Shown: piece after piece, positions 42,413 to 50,804 of the stretch | Position numbering within the stretch: the first letter of the stretch is position 1 | How the letters are laid out: each line of letters begins with the position of its first letter | Assembly: GCA_003223645.1 (NCBI GenBank) | Contig: QHVT01000003.1 | Location: 496,001-560,000, forward strand | DNA from: Acidobacteriota bacterium | GTDB lineage: Bacteria; Acidobacteriota; Thermoanaerobaculia; Gp7-AA8 | Direction: 5' to 3' | Length of the DNA: 64,000 nt | Translations under genes and position numbers: made by a program | The notes under the pieces: generated by a model | What the model was told of the DNA's origin: nothing | Database searches by the model: none | The model's input: only the letters and a program-made list of their open reading frames with translations

Positions 42413-43125
42413 GCGATTTTCCTCCCGGAGGGCTGTCCTTCCGTCGTGGCGATCTCGCCGGTCTCGACGAGCATTTTCAGCCGCCGCAAATCCTCCTGCA
42501 CCTGCATGGCCGGATCTTCGCCGAACAACTTCGACACGGCCGCGCCCAATAGTCCCGCCGGCGGGTCGTAGCGCAGCACGACTTTCACTTCCGTGCCGCG
42601 TCCGTCGGGGAGCGCGTTGAAGTGCACCGATCCCGCGTTGTCGACTTTGCTTCCGTCGATCGACCGCCATCCGATCAACTCGTTCGGGATGTCGTTGATG
42701 ATCTCCGCTTCCCAGTCGACGCTCATTCCGGCCGGACCGGCGGCGACCCAATGCGAGCGCAGGCTGTCGTGGCACTCGACCGCTTCGAGATTGCACATGA
42801 AGCGCGGCAGGTTCTCGAAATTGCGCCAGAACGCATAGAGTGATTCCGGCGACGCGTTGATGGTCACGGCTTTTTCGACGCGGATGCCTTTGCCGTACGG
42901 CACGCTGACCTGCTCGCCCTGCCGCTGCTCGCCGTTCGTGGAGATGCCGAGGGCTTGGTAGATCATGCAGTGGCCGGTGGCGCCGCGCCACGCGAGCACG
43001 CCGCCTAACGCGGAGAGCGCGAAGCCGCCGCGCGAGCGGCTCTTGAGTCCGTACGTCGCGAGCGCGCTGCCGAGCAGGACCGAGGCCCAGCGTTCGGGGA
43101 TGTTGACGTTCTTTTCCGTTTGCAT
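42409..43125 (-). CDS. SRPBCC/cyclase-dehydrase protein with DUF2892-like membrane head
   Basis: 238 residues from ATG 43,123-43,125. Residues 1-60 ([41 protein letters not shown]) are a DUF2892-type double hydrophobic head. Residues about 80-225 are a START/polyketide-cyclase-like fold ([46 protein letters not shown]). This architecture is common and of unknown function, often stress-linked. Coupled to the dehydrogenase by an ATGA overlap. Confidence 0.88.
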   Translation of the reverse strand: MQTEKNVNIPERWASVLLGSALATYGLKSRSRGGFALSALGGVLAWRGATGHCMIYQALGISTNGEQRQGEQVSVPYGKGIRVEKAVTINASPESLYAFWRNFENLPRFMCNLEAVECHDSLRSHWVAAGPAGMSVDWEAEIINDIPNELIGWRSIDGSKVDNAGSVHFNALPDGRGTEVKVVLRYDPPAGLLGAAVSKLFGEDPAMQVQEDLRRLKMLVETGEIATTEGQPSGRKIA

Positions 43126-43162
43126 GGCGTGCAAACGTTTCGCATGACGCGTGCCTAAGGAT

Positions 43163-43225
43163 GGTTGCGCGGTTGCGCGGTCGCGCAGTCACGCGGCCAC
43201 CTCAGCCGCGTAACCGTGCAACCGT
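43163..43225. repeat. GGTTGCGC-word palindrome
   Basis: GGTTGCGCGGTTGCGCGG... pairs imperfectly with ...CCGCGTAACCGTGCAACCGTGC. It sits between the divergent SRPBCC and threonine-dehydratase genes, so here the hairpin lies in a promoter region rather than at gene ends. Confidence 0.75.
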
Positions 43226-43267
43226 GCTCCGCCATCCGCGCAGCCGGCTTCGATACAATCCCGCGTC

Positions 43268-44233
43268 ATGCCGGCCATCGCTCCTCCGCCCGTCCGCCGC
43301 GTCACGATCGAGGAGATTCGCGCGGCGCGCGAGCGCATCCGCGGGGTGATCACGCGCACGCCGCTCATTCGTTTGCGCCACGACGTCGCGGGCGCGCCGG
43401 AAATCTGGCTGAAGCTCGAGAACCTGCAGCCGATCAACGCGTTCAAGATTCGCGGCGCGGCGAACGCCGTCGCGATGCTCGACGCCGACGCGCGCAGTAA
43501 AGGCGTCTGGACGATCAGCGCGGGCAATGCGGGACAGGGCGTCGCGTACGCCGCGCGCGAAGCGGGGATTCCGTGTACGGTGCTCGTCATCGAGACCGCG
43601 CCGGAGACGAAGATCGAACGGATGCGCGCGCTCGGCGCGAAGCTGGTGAAGGCTCCGTTCGACGCGTGCTGGAACGCGATGGAAGCGCGTGCGTTTCCCG
43701 GCATCGAAGGTACGTTCGTGCATCCGTTCGATGAGCATGACTTCATCGCCGGCAATGCAACTGTCGGACTCGAAATCCTCGAAGACCTGCCGGACGTGAA
43801 GACCGTCATCGCCGCGATCGGCGGCGGCGGCCTCACCACCGGCATCGGCAGCGCGATCAAGGCGCTCGCGCCGCACGTGCGCGTCCTCGGTGCAGAGCCC
43901 GAGACCGCGGCACCGGGCGCGAAATCATTCGCCGCGCATTCGCCGCAAGTGTTCGACGAATGGCAGGCGTCGTTCGTCGACGGCGCCGGAGGCAAGAGCA
44001 TTTTCCCGCGCATGTGGGAGCGCATCAGCGCGGTCGTCGACGGCTCGATCGTCGTGACGCTCAACGAAGTGAAGAGCGCGATCCGTCTCGTCGCATCGAA
44101 GACGCGCGTCATCGCCGAAGGAGCCGGCGCCCTGGGCGTCGCCGCGGCGCTGAAGGAAAAAGAAGGGCCGGTGGTGGCAGTCGTGTCCGGCGGAAACATC
44201 GATCTCAAGAAGTTTTGCGAGATTATTGGATGA
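43268..44233 (+). CDS. Threonine/serine dehydratase-like PLP enzyme
   Basis: 321 residues. Fold type II PLP motifs: ENLQPINAFKIRGAANAV with Lys60 as Schiff-base Lys, TISAGNAGQGVAYAAREAG and the phosphate loop AIGGGGLTTG. No ACT domain, so it is of the catabolic or serine-racemase size. It deaminates Thr/Ser to 2-oxoacids or racemises serine; which one cannot be told here. Confidence 0.92.
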   Translation: MPAIAPPPVRRVTIEEIRAARERIRGVITRTPLIRLRHDVAGAPEIWLKLENLQPINAFKIRGAANAVAMLDADARSKGVWTISAGNAGQGVAYAAREAGIPCTVLVIETAPETKIERMRALGAKLVKAPFDACWNAMEARAFPGIEGTFVHPFDEHDFIAGNATVGLEILEDLPDVKTVIAAIGGGGLTTGIGSAIKALAPHVRVLGAEPETAAPGAKSFAAHSPQVFDEWQASFVDGAGGKSIFPRMWERISAVVDGSIVVTLNEVKSAIRLVASKTRVIAEGAGALGVAAALKEKEGPVVAVVSGGNIDLKKFCEIIG

Positions 44234-44236
44234 AAG

Positions 44237-44340
44237 GGTGCTGAGTGCTGAGTGCTGAGTGCAGAGTGCTGAGTGCCGGGTGCTAAGTGCCCGGCCGTAC
44301 ATACCCAGCACCCAGCACCCAGCACTTAGCACCCAGCACC
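44237..44340. repeat. GTGCTGAGTGCTGA-word palindrome
   Basis: Left arm (44,237-44,290) of repeated GTGCTGAGTGCTGAGTGC words, right arm (44,303-44,340) of CCCAGCACCCAGCACTTAGC words. The loop is about 12 bases. It ends 10 bases before the cytochrome ATG, so it lies in the leader of that gene. Confidence 0.95.
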
Positions 44341-44349
44341 TGCACGCTC

Positions 44350-46005
44350 ATGTGGCTCGTCCTCGCCGCGGTTCTCACATTTCCGGCCGGCTACGTCAAT
44401 GACAGTCTCTGCGGGGAGTGTCATCGCGAGCTGGCCGCGTCGTACGCGCACGTCGGGATGTCGCAGTCGTTCTCGCGTCCGCGCGCGTCGAAGGTGATCG
44501 AAGACTTCGACGCGGCGCCGTACTTTCACGCGAAGTCGAATCAGTATTTCGAAATGCGCAAACGCGGCGACGACGTCGTGTTTCGCCGCTATCAGCTCGT
44601 CGATGGAAAACAGGTCAACGTCTTCGAGCAGATCGTCGACTGGATCCTCGGCTCAGGCCATCACTCGCGCACGTATCTCTACGCGACGCCGAACGGCGAG
44701 CTATATCAGCTGCCGATCGCGTGGTACACGCAGCCGCGCGCGTGGCGGATGTCGCCCGGCTACGACCGCGCCGATCACGACGGCGTCACGCGGCGCGTGC
44801 GGCACGAATGCATGTTCTGCCACAACGCGTACGCCGGCGTCGCGACGTTGAGCGAGTCGTACTGGCGACCGCAGATGTTTCCGGCCGAGCTGCCGCAGGG
44901 CATCGGCTGCCAGCGCTGTCACGGACCGGGGGCGCGGCATTCGGCGATCGCGCTGACGGGGAACGTCGAGAAGACGAAGTCGTCGATCGTGAACCCGGCG
45001 AAGCTCGACGTGCGGCGGCGGATGGACGTCTGCTACGAATGCCACATGCAGCCGGCGGTCGCGCTCTTCGGCGTGCGCAAATTCGGCCGCGACATCAATT
45101 CATTTCGTCCCGGACAACTGCTCGCGGATTACGCGCCGCCGATCAATATCGCTGAGAAAGACCGATTCGAGATCAATCATCATCCGTATCGGCTCGAACA
45201 AAGCCGCTGCTTTCGCGAGAGCGCGGGCAAGCTGACCTGTCTCACGTGCCACGACCCGCATCGCCGCCTCGCGCGCGAGCAATACCGCGCGGCATGTTTG
45301 TCGTGCCACGAGAAAGCGCATCGCGCAAACGAAGACTGCATCCCCTGCCACATGCCGCAGCGGCGCACGCAGGACGTCGTGCACGTGGTGATGACGGATC
45401 ATTTGATTCAGCGAAAGCCGGAGGCGAACTTGCTCGCGCCGCTCGAAGAGCGCGAGTCGCAAGTCTCAGGCGTGCATTTCCTGTACGGCGGGGACGATCC
45501 GCTGCTGCTGCTCCTCCCGCTCGTGCGCGCGCACGGCGGCGCGAGCGCGGACGAAGTGAATCGGCTCGCGCAGTTGCTCGCGGAGGCGAAGCCGAAAGAG
45601 ATCGAGCCGTATCTCGATCTCTGCGCCGGCTTGCTGCGACAAAAGCGCTACGCCGATCTCGAGAAGACCGCGCAACTCGTGCTCGATCGCTCGCCGAATC
45701 ATCCGATCGCGCTCGAATGGCTCGGCATCGCGCGCACCGCGCTCACCGGCAACCGCAGCGAAGCGATCCGCCTCATCCAGCAGTCGCTGCGTGTCGATCC
45801 GACGCGAGCCGAAGGCGAATTCAACCTCGGCGTCTTCCTCGCCGGCGACGGCCGCACACGCGACGCGATCGCGCACTACCAGCGCGCACTCGCGCTGCGT
45901 CCGAACTTCGTGGCGGCGTGGCTGCGGCTTGCGGAAGCGCAGCGGAAGTTGGGGGACGCGAACGCGATTGAGAGCGAGAAGCGGGCGCGCGCGATCAAAA
46001 ATTGA
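44350..46005 (+). CDS. Multihaem c-type cytochrome with TPR tail
   Basis: 551 residues from ATG 44,350, giving a leader MWLVLAAVLTFPAGYVND. Seven CxxCH haem motifs are visible: CGECH, CMFCH, CQRCH, CYECH, CLTCH, CLSCH and CIPCH. From about residue 430 the C-terminus forms TPR repeats (ALEWLGIARTALTGNRSEAI, GEFNLGVFLAGDGRTRDAI, YQRALALRP). It belongs to periplasmic electron-transfer proteins of the octahaem/NrfH-like type fused to TPRs, common in Acidobacteria and Planctomycetes. Redox partner unknown. Confidence 0.92.
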   Translation: MWLVLAAVLTFPAGYVNDSLCGECHRELAASYAHVGMSQSFSRPRASKVIEDFDAAPYFHAKSNQYFEMRKRGDDVVFRRYQLVDGKQVNVFEQIVDWILGSGHHSRTYLYATPNGELYQLPIAWYTQPRAWRMSPGYDRADHDGVTRRVRHECMFCHNAYAGVATLSESYWRPQMFPAELPQGIGCQRCHGPGARHSAIALTGNVEKTKSSIVNPAKLDVRRRMDVCYECHMQPAVALFGVRKFGRDINSFRPGQLLADYAPPINIAEKDRFEINHHPYRLEQSRCFRESAGKLTCLTCHDPHRRLAREQYRAACLSCHEKAHRANEDCIPCHMPQRRTQDVVHVVMTDHLIQRKPEANLLAPLEERESQVSGVHFLYGGDDPLLLLLPLVRAHGGASADEVNRLAQLLAEAKPKEIEPYLDLCAGLLRQKRYADLEKTAQLVLDRSPNHPIALEWLGIARTALTGNRSEAIRLIQQSLRVDPTRAEGEFNLGVFLAGDGRTRDAIAHYQRALALRPNFVAAWLRLAEAQRKLGDANAIESEKRARAIKN

Positions 46006-46090
46006 CAAGACAAATAGGACAGATAAGACTCATAGGACGTCCTATCGGTCCTATTTGTCTTATTTGTCCTATCTGTCCTATCAGTCCTAC
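46004..46090. repeat. ATAGGACAGA-word palindrome
   Basis: GACAAGACAAATAGGACAGATAAGACTCATAGGAC (46,004-46,038) faces CCTATCGGTCCTATTTGTC...CCTATCAGTCCTAC (46,039-46,090). It overlaps the stop codons of the convergent cytochrome and lipoprotein genes. Same words at 50,724 and 55,323. Confidence 0.95.
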
Positions 46091-46674
46091 TTCACGATCG
46101 CCACCGGCCGGAACCCGCCCGGATTCGGATACTCGCGCCGATCGGCGAGCTGGCCCAGCGGCGTCGCGATGATTGGAACGACGTTGCCGGCGATCGTCGC
46201 CGTCTTTCCGGTCGGCTGCGCCTTGTCGATCTTCATCGGCAGGCGGATGAGAATCTTTTTCGGATCGAGCACCTTCGCGCCGCCCCGCTCGAGCACGATG
46301 TCGGGGATGAAGACGTCCGCGTTTCCGGGCACTCCCGTCATCGTCAGCTGCGCGTTTTCCGCACCCGGCGCGTTGAAGCCGATCGTCGCCTTCAGCGGCG
46401 GCACGTCGAGGATCACGAACGCGCCGTTCGGCGCGATGCCGCCCGACGAATACTGCGAGCTCTCGACCCACAGCGATACCGATTGAAACAGCTCCTGCCG
46501 CCGCGCGAGCTCCATGTCGAGGTTGTCCGCATGCTTCGCATTCGCGACGTCGACGATCCATCCGCGCACGCTGATCGGGTCGCGATTCATCAGGTAGATC
46601 GACGGATCGTTTTTCTGCTCGCCGCCGCATGCGGCGAGCGCGAGAAGCGCGAGGACGAGGAGGCGGCGCGGCAT
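46087..46674 (-). CDS. Predicted lipoprotein
   Basis: 195 residues from ATG 46,672-46,674; the frame extends further upstream without support. A lipoprotein signal MPRRLLVLALLALAAC has its Cys at 16. The body is beta-rich (ISVRGWIVDVANA, GAFVILDVPPLKATIGF). No domain named. Divergent from the amidase with a 37-bp gap, hence a shared promoter region. Confidence 0.8.
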   Translation of the reverse strand: MPRRLLVLALLALAACGGEQKNDPSIYLMNRDPISVRGWIVDVANAKHADNLDMELARRQELFQSVSLWVESSQYSSGGIAPNGAFVILDVPPLKATIGFNAPGAENAQLTMTGVPGNADVFIPDIVLERGGAKVLDPKKILIRLPMKIDKAQPTGKTATIAGNVVPIIATPLGQLADRREYPNPGGFRPVAIVK

Positions 46675-46711
46675 GCGCCGAAGAGTAGCATGCGATAATC
46701 GGCCGGCTCTC

Positions 46712-48259
46712 ATGAAACGTCTGTTCTCTCTCGGTGCAGTGGTCGTTCTCGCTCTTGCCTCGATCGTTCTTGCGCAAACGTCCGGACAGGCGACGCTCCG
46801 CACTCCCGCGGGCGACAAGCCGTTCACGTACGTGCAGCAGTCGGGGCAGACCTACGTCTCCGCTTCCGAAGTGACGGCCGCCCTCGGCGGCACGATCGCG
46901 CCGGACAGCAACGGCTATCGCATCACGATCAACAACGTGGTCGCCGCGTTCGGTCCCGACACGCGCTACGGCGTCGTGCGCGACGACCTGATCGAGATGC
47001 CGGTGCCGCCGATCGCGATCGAAGGCACGCCGTACGTGCCGTGGCAGTTCTTCCAGGGACTGCTCGTGAAAACGTCGTCGATGGATGTGGCGTGGGACGC
47101 AAACGCGCACGTGCTGCTCGTGCGGCCGCTCGCGCAGAACGTCATCAGCGTGCAGCCGTCGGTCGCGAACGTCGAAGGCATCTCGAAAGTCGTCCTCACG
47201 CTCAGCGCGGCGGCCGAGTACACGATCCTCAAAGAACAGCTCGCGTACGTCGTCCGCTTCAAGTCGCCGATCCAGCCGCCGTTCGCGGAGCAGACGGTCG
47301 AGGATCCGTCGATCTCGAAGCTGTCGTTCGCCGGAAATGATCTGCGGATTCAACTGACCGCACCGGACGTCGTCGCCGACGCGTACAAGCTCGAGAATCC
47401 GCCGCGCATCGTCCTCGACTTCCGCAAAGCAGCCGCGCCGATTCCGGGGCAGCTGCCGGCGATGCCGGGACTCAAGCAGCAGGAGCTGCCGGGCATCCGC
47501 ACGATCGTGATCGATCCCGGCCACGGCGGAAAAGACGTGGGCGCAAGCGGCGCGGACGGTCTGCTCGAGAAAGACGTGACGCTGGCAATCGCGCGCAAGC
47601 TCGCAGCGTCGCTGGCGGCGAAGACCGGCGCGCGCATCGTGCTCACGCGCGACGAAGACGCGGTCGTCTCGCTCGATCAGCGGACGGCACTCGCGAATCA
47701 ATACAAGGCCGACCTCTTCCTCTCCGTGCACCTCAATTCGTCGGTTGGCAAAGTGGCGAAGGGGTCGGAGACGTACTTTCTATCGGTCGAAGCATCGGAC
47801 GAGCTCGCGAAGAAAGCGGCGGAGACGGAGAACGCGTCGGCTGCAGCTGCGCCCGTCGCCGATCCCTCCGCATCCGACTTGAAGCTGATCCTGTGGGATC
47901 TCGCGCAGCAGACGTATCTCGACGAGTCGAGCCGCTTCGCGCAGGCGATCCAGGAAGAGATGAACGCGGCGACGGGAGTCGCGAATCGCGGCGTGAAACA
48001 GGCACCGTTCAAAGTGCTCGTCGGCGCGACGATGCCGGCCGCGCTCGTCGAAGTCGGATTCATCAGCAATCCCGACGAAGAGAAGAAGCTGACGTCCGAT
48101 CAGTATCAGACGCTCTTGGTCGACGCGCTCACGCGCGCCGTGCAGCGCTACAAGACCGACTACGAGACGCGCATCGGCATCGTGCAGCCCGCTCCTGCTG
48201 CACCCGCGGCTCCCGCTCCTGCGACGGCGACCGCTCCGGCAACGAGGACGGTGCCTTGA
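46712..48259 (+). CDS. N-acetylmuramoyl-L-alanine amidase (AmiC type)
   Basis: 515 residues from ATG 46,712, with signal MKRLFSLGAVVVLALASIVLA. Residues about 25-125 resemble a copper-amine-oxidase-like/stalk pair of strands; 145-250 an AMIN domain (ISKVVLTLSAAAEYTI, KLENPPRIVLDFRKA); 265-490 the Amidase_3 catalytic domain with IVIDPGHGGKDVGASG, ADLFLSVHLNSS and PAALVEVGFISNPDEE. It cleaves the amide between MurNAc and the stem peptide. An Ala/Pro/Thr-rich tail ends the protein. A GerMN lipoprotein follows. Confidence 0.94.
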   Translation: MKRLFSLGAVVVLALASIVLAQTSGQATLRTPAGDKPFTYVQQSGQTYVSASEVTAALGGTIAPDSNGYRITINNVVAAFGPDTRYGVVRDDLIEMPVPPIAIEGTPYVPWQFFQGLLVKTSSMDVAWDANAHVLLVRPLAQNVISVQPSVANVEGISKVVLTLSAAAEYTILKEQLAYVVRFKSPIQPPFAEQTVEDPSISKLSFAGNDLRIQLTAPDVVADAYKLENPPRIVLDFRKAAAPIPGQLPAMPGLKQQELPGIRTIVIDPGHGGKDVGASGADGLLEKDVTLAIARKLAASLAAKTGARIVLTRDEDAVVSLDQRTALANQYKADLFLSVHLNSSVGKVAKGSETYFLSVEASDELAKKAAETENASAAAAPVADPSASDLKLILWDLAQQTYLDESSRFAQAIQEEMNAATGVANRGVKQAPFKVLVGATMPAALVEVGFISNPDEEKKLTSDQYQTLLVDALTRAVQRYKTDYETRIGIVQPAPAAPAAPAPATATAPATRTVP

Positions 48260-48267
48260 CACCCGAG

Positions 48268-48366
48268 TGTCATCCCGAGCGTAGCGAGGGACCTGGGCGG
48301 GTGGGGCTGCGTTGCATGATCTTCGCGCCCCACCCGCCCGGGTCCCTCGCTACGCTCGGGATGACA
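48268..48366. repeat. Palindromic repeat, GTCATCCCGAGC family
   Basis: Arms of 40 bases, 48,268-48,307 (TGTCATCCCGAGCGTAGCGA...) and 48,327-48,366, are near-perfect complements; the loop is 19 bases. The right arm ends CGGGATGACA, and the ATG in it starts the next gene. The same element sits in frame in the sensor kinase at 21,746. Confidence 0.96.
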
Positions 48367-48888
48367 GTGTTTGTCGCGGTCTCGCTGCTAGCCGGCGCGT
48401 GCTCGAAAAAAAACAACATCACCGCGAACATCAATGCCGCGAATCGCGTCGCCGTGCGGCCGGTGCGTCTCTACTACGAGTCCGAGCAGTTGATGCTCGT
48501 GGCCGAGACGCGAAACATCGCGTTGCCGGAGAGTCCGGCCGCCGCGATTCCCGTCGTTGCGCGCGAGCTGATGAAAGGTCCTGCGACTCCGGTCGGCGCG
48601 CGCCTCTTTCCGCCCGACACCCTCGTTCGCGGCGCCTACCTCTTGCCGGGCGGAACCGTCATCGTGGACCTCGGCGGAGCCACGCTGAGCCAGGGATGGG
48701 GCGCCGGAAGTCATCACGAGCTGATGGCCGCGAGCTCCCTCGTCCAAACGCTGGCTGTCAACTTCGCTGACGCTCGTAGAGTCCGGTTCATCATCAACGG
48801 GGCACCCGCGGAAACGCTCGCCGGACACGTTTCTCTCTCCCGGTCTTTGTCGCCGATGCCGCAATTCGTCGACCCCCGTTTCCGTTAA
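48361..48888 (+). CDS. GerMN-domain lipoprotein
   Basis: 175 residues from ATG 48,361. Lipoprotein signal MTVFVAVSLLAGACSKK with the Cys at 14. GerMN signatures: PVRLYYESEQLMLVAETR, ARELMKGPATPVGARLFPPDT, VDLGG and a final ADARRVRFIINGAPAETLAGH. GerMN proteins bind peptidoglycan-related ligands and accompany amidases in several phyla; the gene follows amiC. Its start codon lies within the preceding palindrome. Confidence 0.9.
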   Translation: MTVFVAVSLLAGACSKKNNITANINAANRVAVRPVRLYYESEQLMLVAETRNIALPESPAAAIPVVARELMKGPATPVGARLFPPDTLVRGAYLLPGGTVIVDLGGATLSQGWGAGSHHELMAASSLVQTLAVNFADARRVRFIINGAPAETLAGHVSLSRSLSPMPQFVDPRFR

Positions 48889-48985
48889 TAGTGGACCGAA
48901 CGCCCGTTTTGCTTTGGTCGATGGCTGACCCACCAATCGCGGCGTATCTATCAGAGAGAGAACCATTTGTCACATTGCAGTTACA

Positions 48986-49016
48986 TTGAGAAATTTTTCA
49001 CAAAGTGTGCGATAAT
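48986..49016 (+). promoter_or_regulatory. Promoter of the structured RNA
   Basis: TTGAGA (48,986-48,991) and GATAAT (49,011-49,016) at 19-bp spacing; TGC directly before the -10 makes an extended -10. AT-rich DNA (AAATTTTTCACAAA) between. Transcription would start near 49,023. Confidence 0.6.
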
Positions 49017-49023
49017 CCCGCCC

Positions 49024-49214
49024 ACGATGAGATTTGAGTTACTGGATGGGCGGACAGGAACCGCGTCTGTTGTATCAGTCCCGCCACTGCAGTCACCGCT
49101 ATTTGAGCTCTTCCTTGAACCTTACCGATCCTGAAAACACGCCTGCTAGCGTTCCTGCCTAGCCCCATCCAGTAGATTTTCAAGAGCCCCGCCGGAAGGC
49201 GGGGTTCTTTTTTT
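49024..49214 (+). ncRNA. Structured RNA, 6S-like
   Basis: About 190 nt between an extended -10 promoter and a strong terminator. A closing stem TTACTGGATGGG / CCCATCCAGTAG, then CAGGAAC / GTTCCTG, and a less paired centre give one long interrupted hairpin, as in 6S RNA, which mimics an open promoter and sequesters RNA polymerase. Length and shape fit. I cannot confirm the central-bubble consensus by eye, so the family call is tentative; the lack of any coding potential is clear. Confidence 0.55.
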
Positions 49215-49216
49215 AC
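49185..49216 (+). terminator. Rho-independent terminator
   Basis: GAGCCCCGCC (49,185-49,194), loop GGAA, GGCGGGGTTC, then seven T. Ends the 6S-like RNA. Confidence 0.93.
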
Positions 49217-49235
49217 GCGCCCGCGCCCGGGATTG

Positions 49236-50105
49236 TCACGGCGCGAGTTGCGCGACGATCCCCTCCACCAGCAGCCGCACGTCCGCGTTCACCACCAGCC
49301 ACCGGATCGCAGCCATCGCCTGATCGGCAGCAGCGAGCAAACGTTCGCGCGGAATGTGCTCGCGGATCTCCGCGAGCTTGGCCGGGTCGAGCGAGTCGGC
49401 AGGGTCGAGGGCGACGATGTCGCAGAGGATCGCGCCGAGGAGGGCGATGGCGTCTTTCGCTTCCTCGTGATCGGAGACGAGGGCGGCGAGCGCGAGGAGG
49501 GCTGCGCCTTCATTGCGCGTGGCGAAGCGATGCAGCAAATCAATGATGTCGGTCGCGAGATCGCCGGCGTCCTGGAGCATCGCCACCTGCTGCACACGAT
49601 GCACTTCGCGCGGGCCGGTGAACGCGCGCGCGGTGTCGGCGACGTAGATGTGCTGCGTGCGCGACTTGATCGTCGGCAGGAGGAGATCGGGCGAACGCAT
49701 GATGAGGATGAACGTCGTGTCGCGCGCCGGTTCCTCGAGCGTTTTCAAAAGCGAGTTCGATCCGCTCACGCTCAGCGCATCGGCGGGATCGATGATGAAC
49801 ACCTTGCCGCGTCCTTCAAACGGACGCATCACCGCGCCGGAGACGATCTCGCGAATCTGCTCGACCGAGATCAGCTTCCGCTCGCCCCCGACTTCGACGA
49901 AGTGCACGTCCGGATGGATACGGCGATCGATGTGCTGACACGACAGGCAGTCGTCGCCGGTCGTGCCGTTCAGGCAGTTGATCGTCTTCGCGATGCGCAG
50001 GGCGACGTCGCGCAGCAGCGCCGGCGCGGGGCCGTAGAGGATGATCGCGTGATGCAGCTCGCCGCGGCGCGCGGTGTCGAGGATGAGCGAAGCGGCAGTG
50101 GTCAT
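49236..50105 (-). CDS. holB: DNA polymerase III delta-prime subunit
   Basis: 289 residues from ATG 50,103-50,105. GELHHAIILYGPAPALLRDVAL is the P-loop region of clamp-loader subunits but without a functional GKT, as in delta-prime. CLNGTTGDDCLSC is the zinc site, VFIIDPADALSVSGSNSLLKTLEEP the Walker-B/SRC region (SGSNSLLK). It joins the clamp-loader that places beta on DNA. Overlaps tmk by four bases, an arrangement common in bacteria. Confidence 0.9.
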   Translation of the reverse strand: MTTAASLILDTARRGELHHAIILYGPAPALLRDVALRIAKTINCLNGTTGDDCLSCQHIDRRIHPDVHFVEVGGERKLISVEQIREIVSGAVMRPFEGRGKVFIIDPADALSVSGSNSLLKTLEEPARDTTFILIMRSPDLLLPTIKSRTQHIYVADTARAFTGPREVHRVQQVAMLQDAGDLATDIIDLLHRFATRNEGAALLALAALVSDHEEAKDAIALLGAILCDIVALDPADSLDPAKLAEIREHIPRERLLAAADQAMAAIRWLVVNADVRLLVEGIVAQLAP

Positions 50106-50722
50106 GCGATGTCCTTCAATACGGCGAGTGTTTGCGCGAACACCGTGTCGACGTCCGCGTGCGCGTCGATGACGACGAAGCGCCGCGGCTCCGCGAGCGC
50201 CATCGACAAGTAGCCTTCGCGCACGCGGCGGAAGAAGCGGAGGTCTTCGAGCTCGAAGCGTCCCTCGTCCATGTCGGCGTTTGCATTGCGTGACCGCGCG
50301 CGCGTGAGGCCGGCTTCTTCCGGCAGATCGAAGAGCAGCGTGCGATGCGGCACGAGCGCGTTCGTCGCCCAATTGTTCAGCGCGCGCAAGCGATCGAGAT
50401 CGATGAGACGTCCGAATCCCTGGTAGGCGAGTGTCGAGTCCGCGTAGCGATCGCACAGCACGATCTCGCCGCGCGCGAGCGCGGGCTCGATCACTTCCGT
50501 CGTGTGTTGCCGGCGCGACGCCGCGAACAAAAGCACCTCGGCGATCGGATCGATCACGTTCGCGCTGTCGAGCACGATCGCGCGAATGCGGTCGGCGAGC
50601 GGTGTGCCGCCCGGCTCCTTCGTCGCCACAACCGTGCGGCCCTTCGCGCGCAGATGTTCCGCGACGAGCCGCTCCTGCGTCGTCTTGCCTGAGCCTTCGA
50701 TGCCTTCGAATGTGATGAACAT
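50102..50722 (-). CDS. tmk: Thymidylate kinase
   Basis: 206 residues. P-loop FEGIEGSGKTTQ, the DR(Y/F) motif CDRYADSTLAYQG and EPGGTPLADRIR mark dTMP kinase; the lid region has RSRNANADMDEGRFE. It converts dTMP to dTDP. Upstream gene of tmk-holB, transcribed leftwards. Confidence 0.96.
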   Translation of the reverse strand: MFITFEGIEGSGKTTQERLVAEHLRAKGRTVVATKEPGGTPLADRIRAIVLDSANVIDPIAEVLLFAASRRQHTTEVIEPALARGEIVLCDRYADSTLAYQGFGRLIDLDRLRALNNWATNALVPHRTLLFDLPEEAGLTRARSRNANADMDEGRFELEDLRFFRRVREGYLSMALAEPRRFVVIDAHADVDTVFAQTLAVLKDIA

Positions 50723-50723
50723 G

Positions 50724-50804
50724 ATTGATAGGACTAATAGGACGGATAGGACAGATAGGACGTATAGGACGACCTATCTGTCCTATCCGTCCTATTAGTC
50801 CTAC
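50724..50804. repeat. ATAGGACAGA-word palindrome
   Basis: GATAGGACTAATAGGACGGATAGGACAGATAGGAC pairs with CCTATCTGTCCTATCCGTCCTATTAGTCCTAC. It contains the stop codon of the GT2 gene and ends at the tmk start, so it is both terminator-like and leader for tmk. Confidence 0.95.

Noticed and set aside
45995-47731. 578-codon minus-strand frame
   Set aside because: Shadow of the amidase, no motif.
48998-49183. 61-codon minus-strand frame
   Set aside because: Lies wholly in the structured RNA; no ribosome site.
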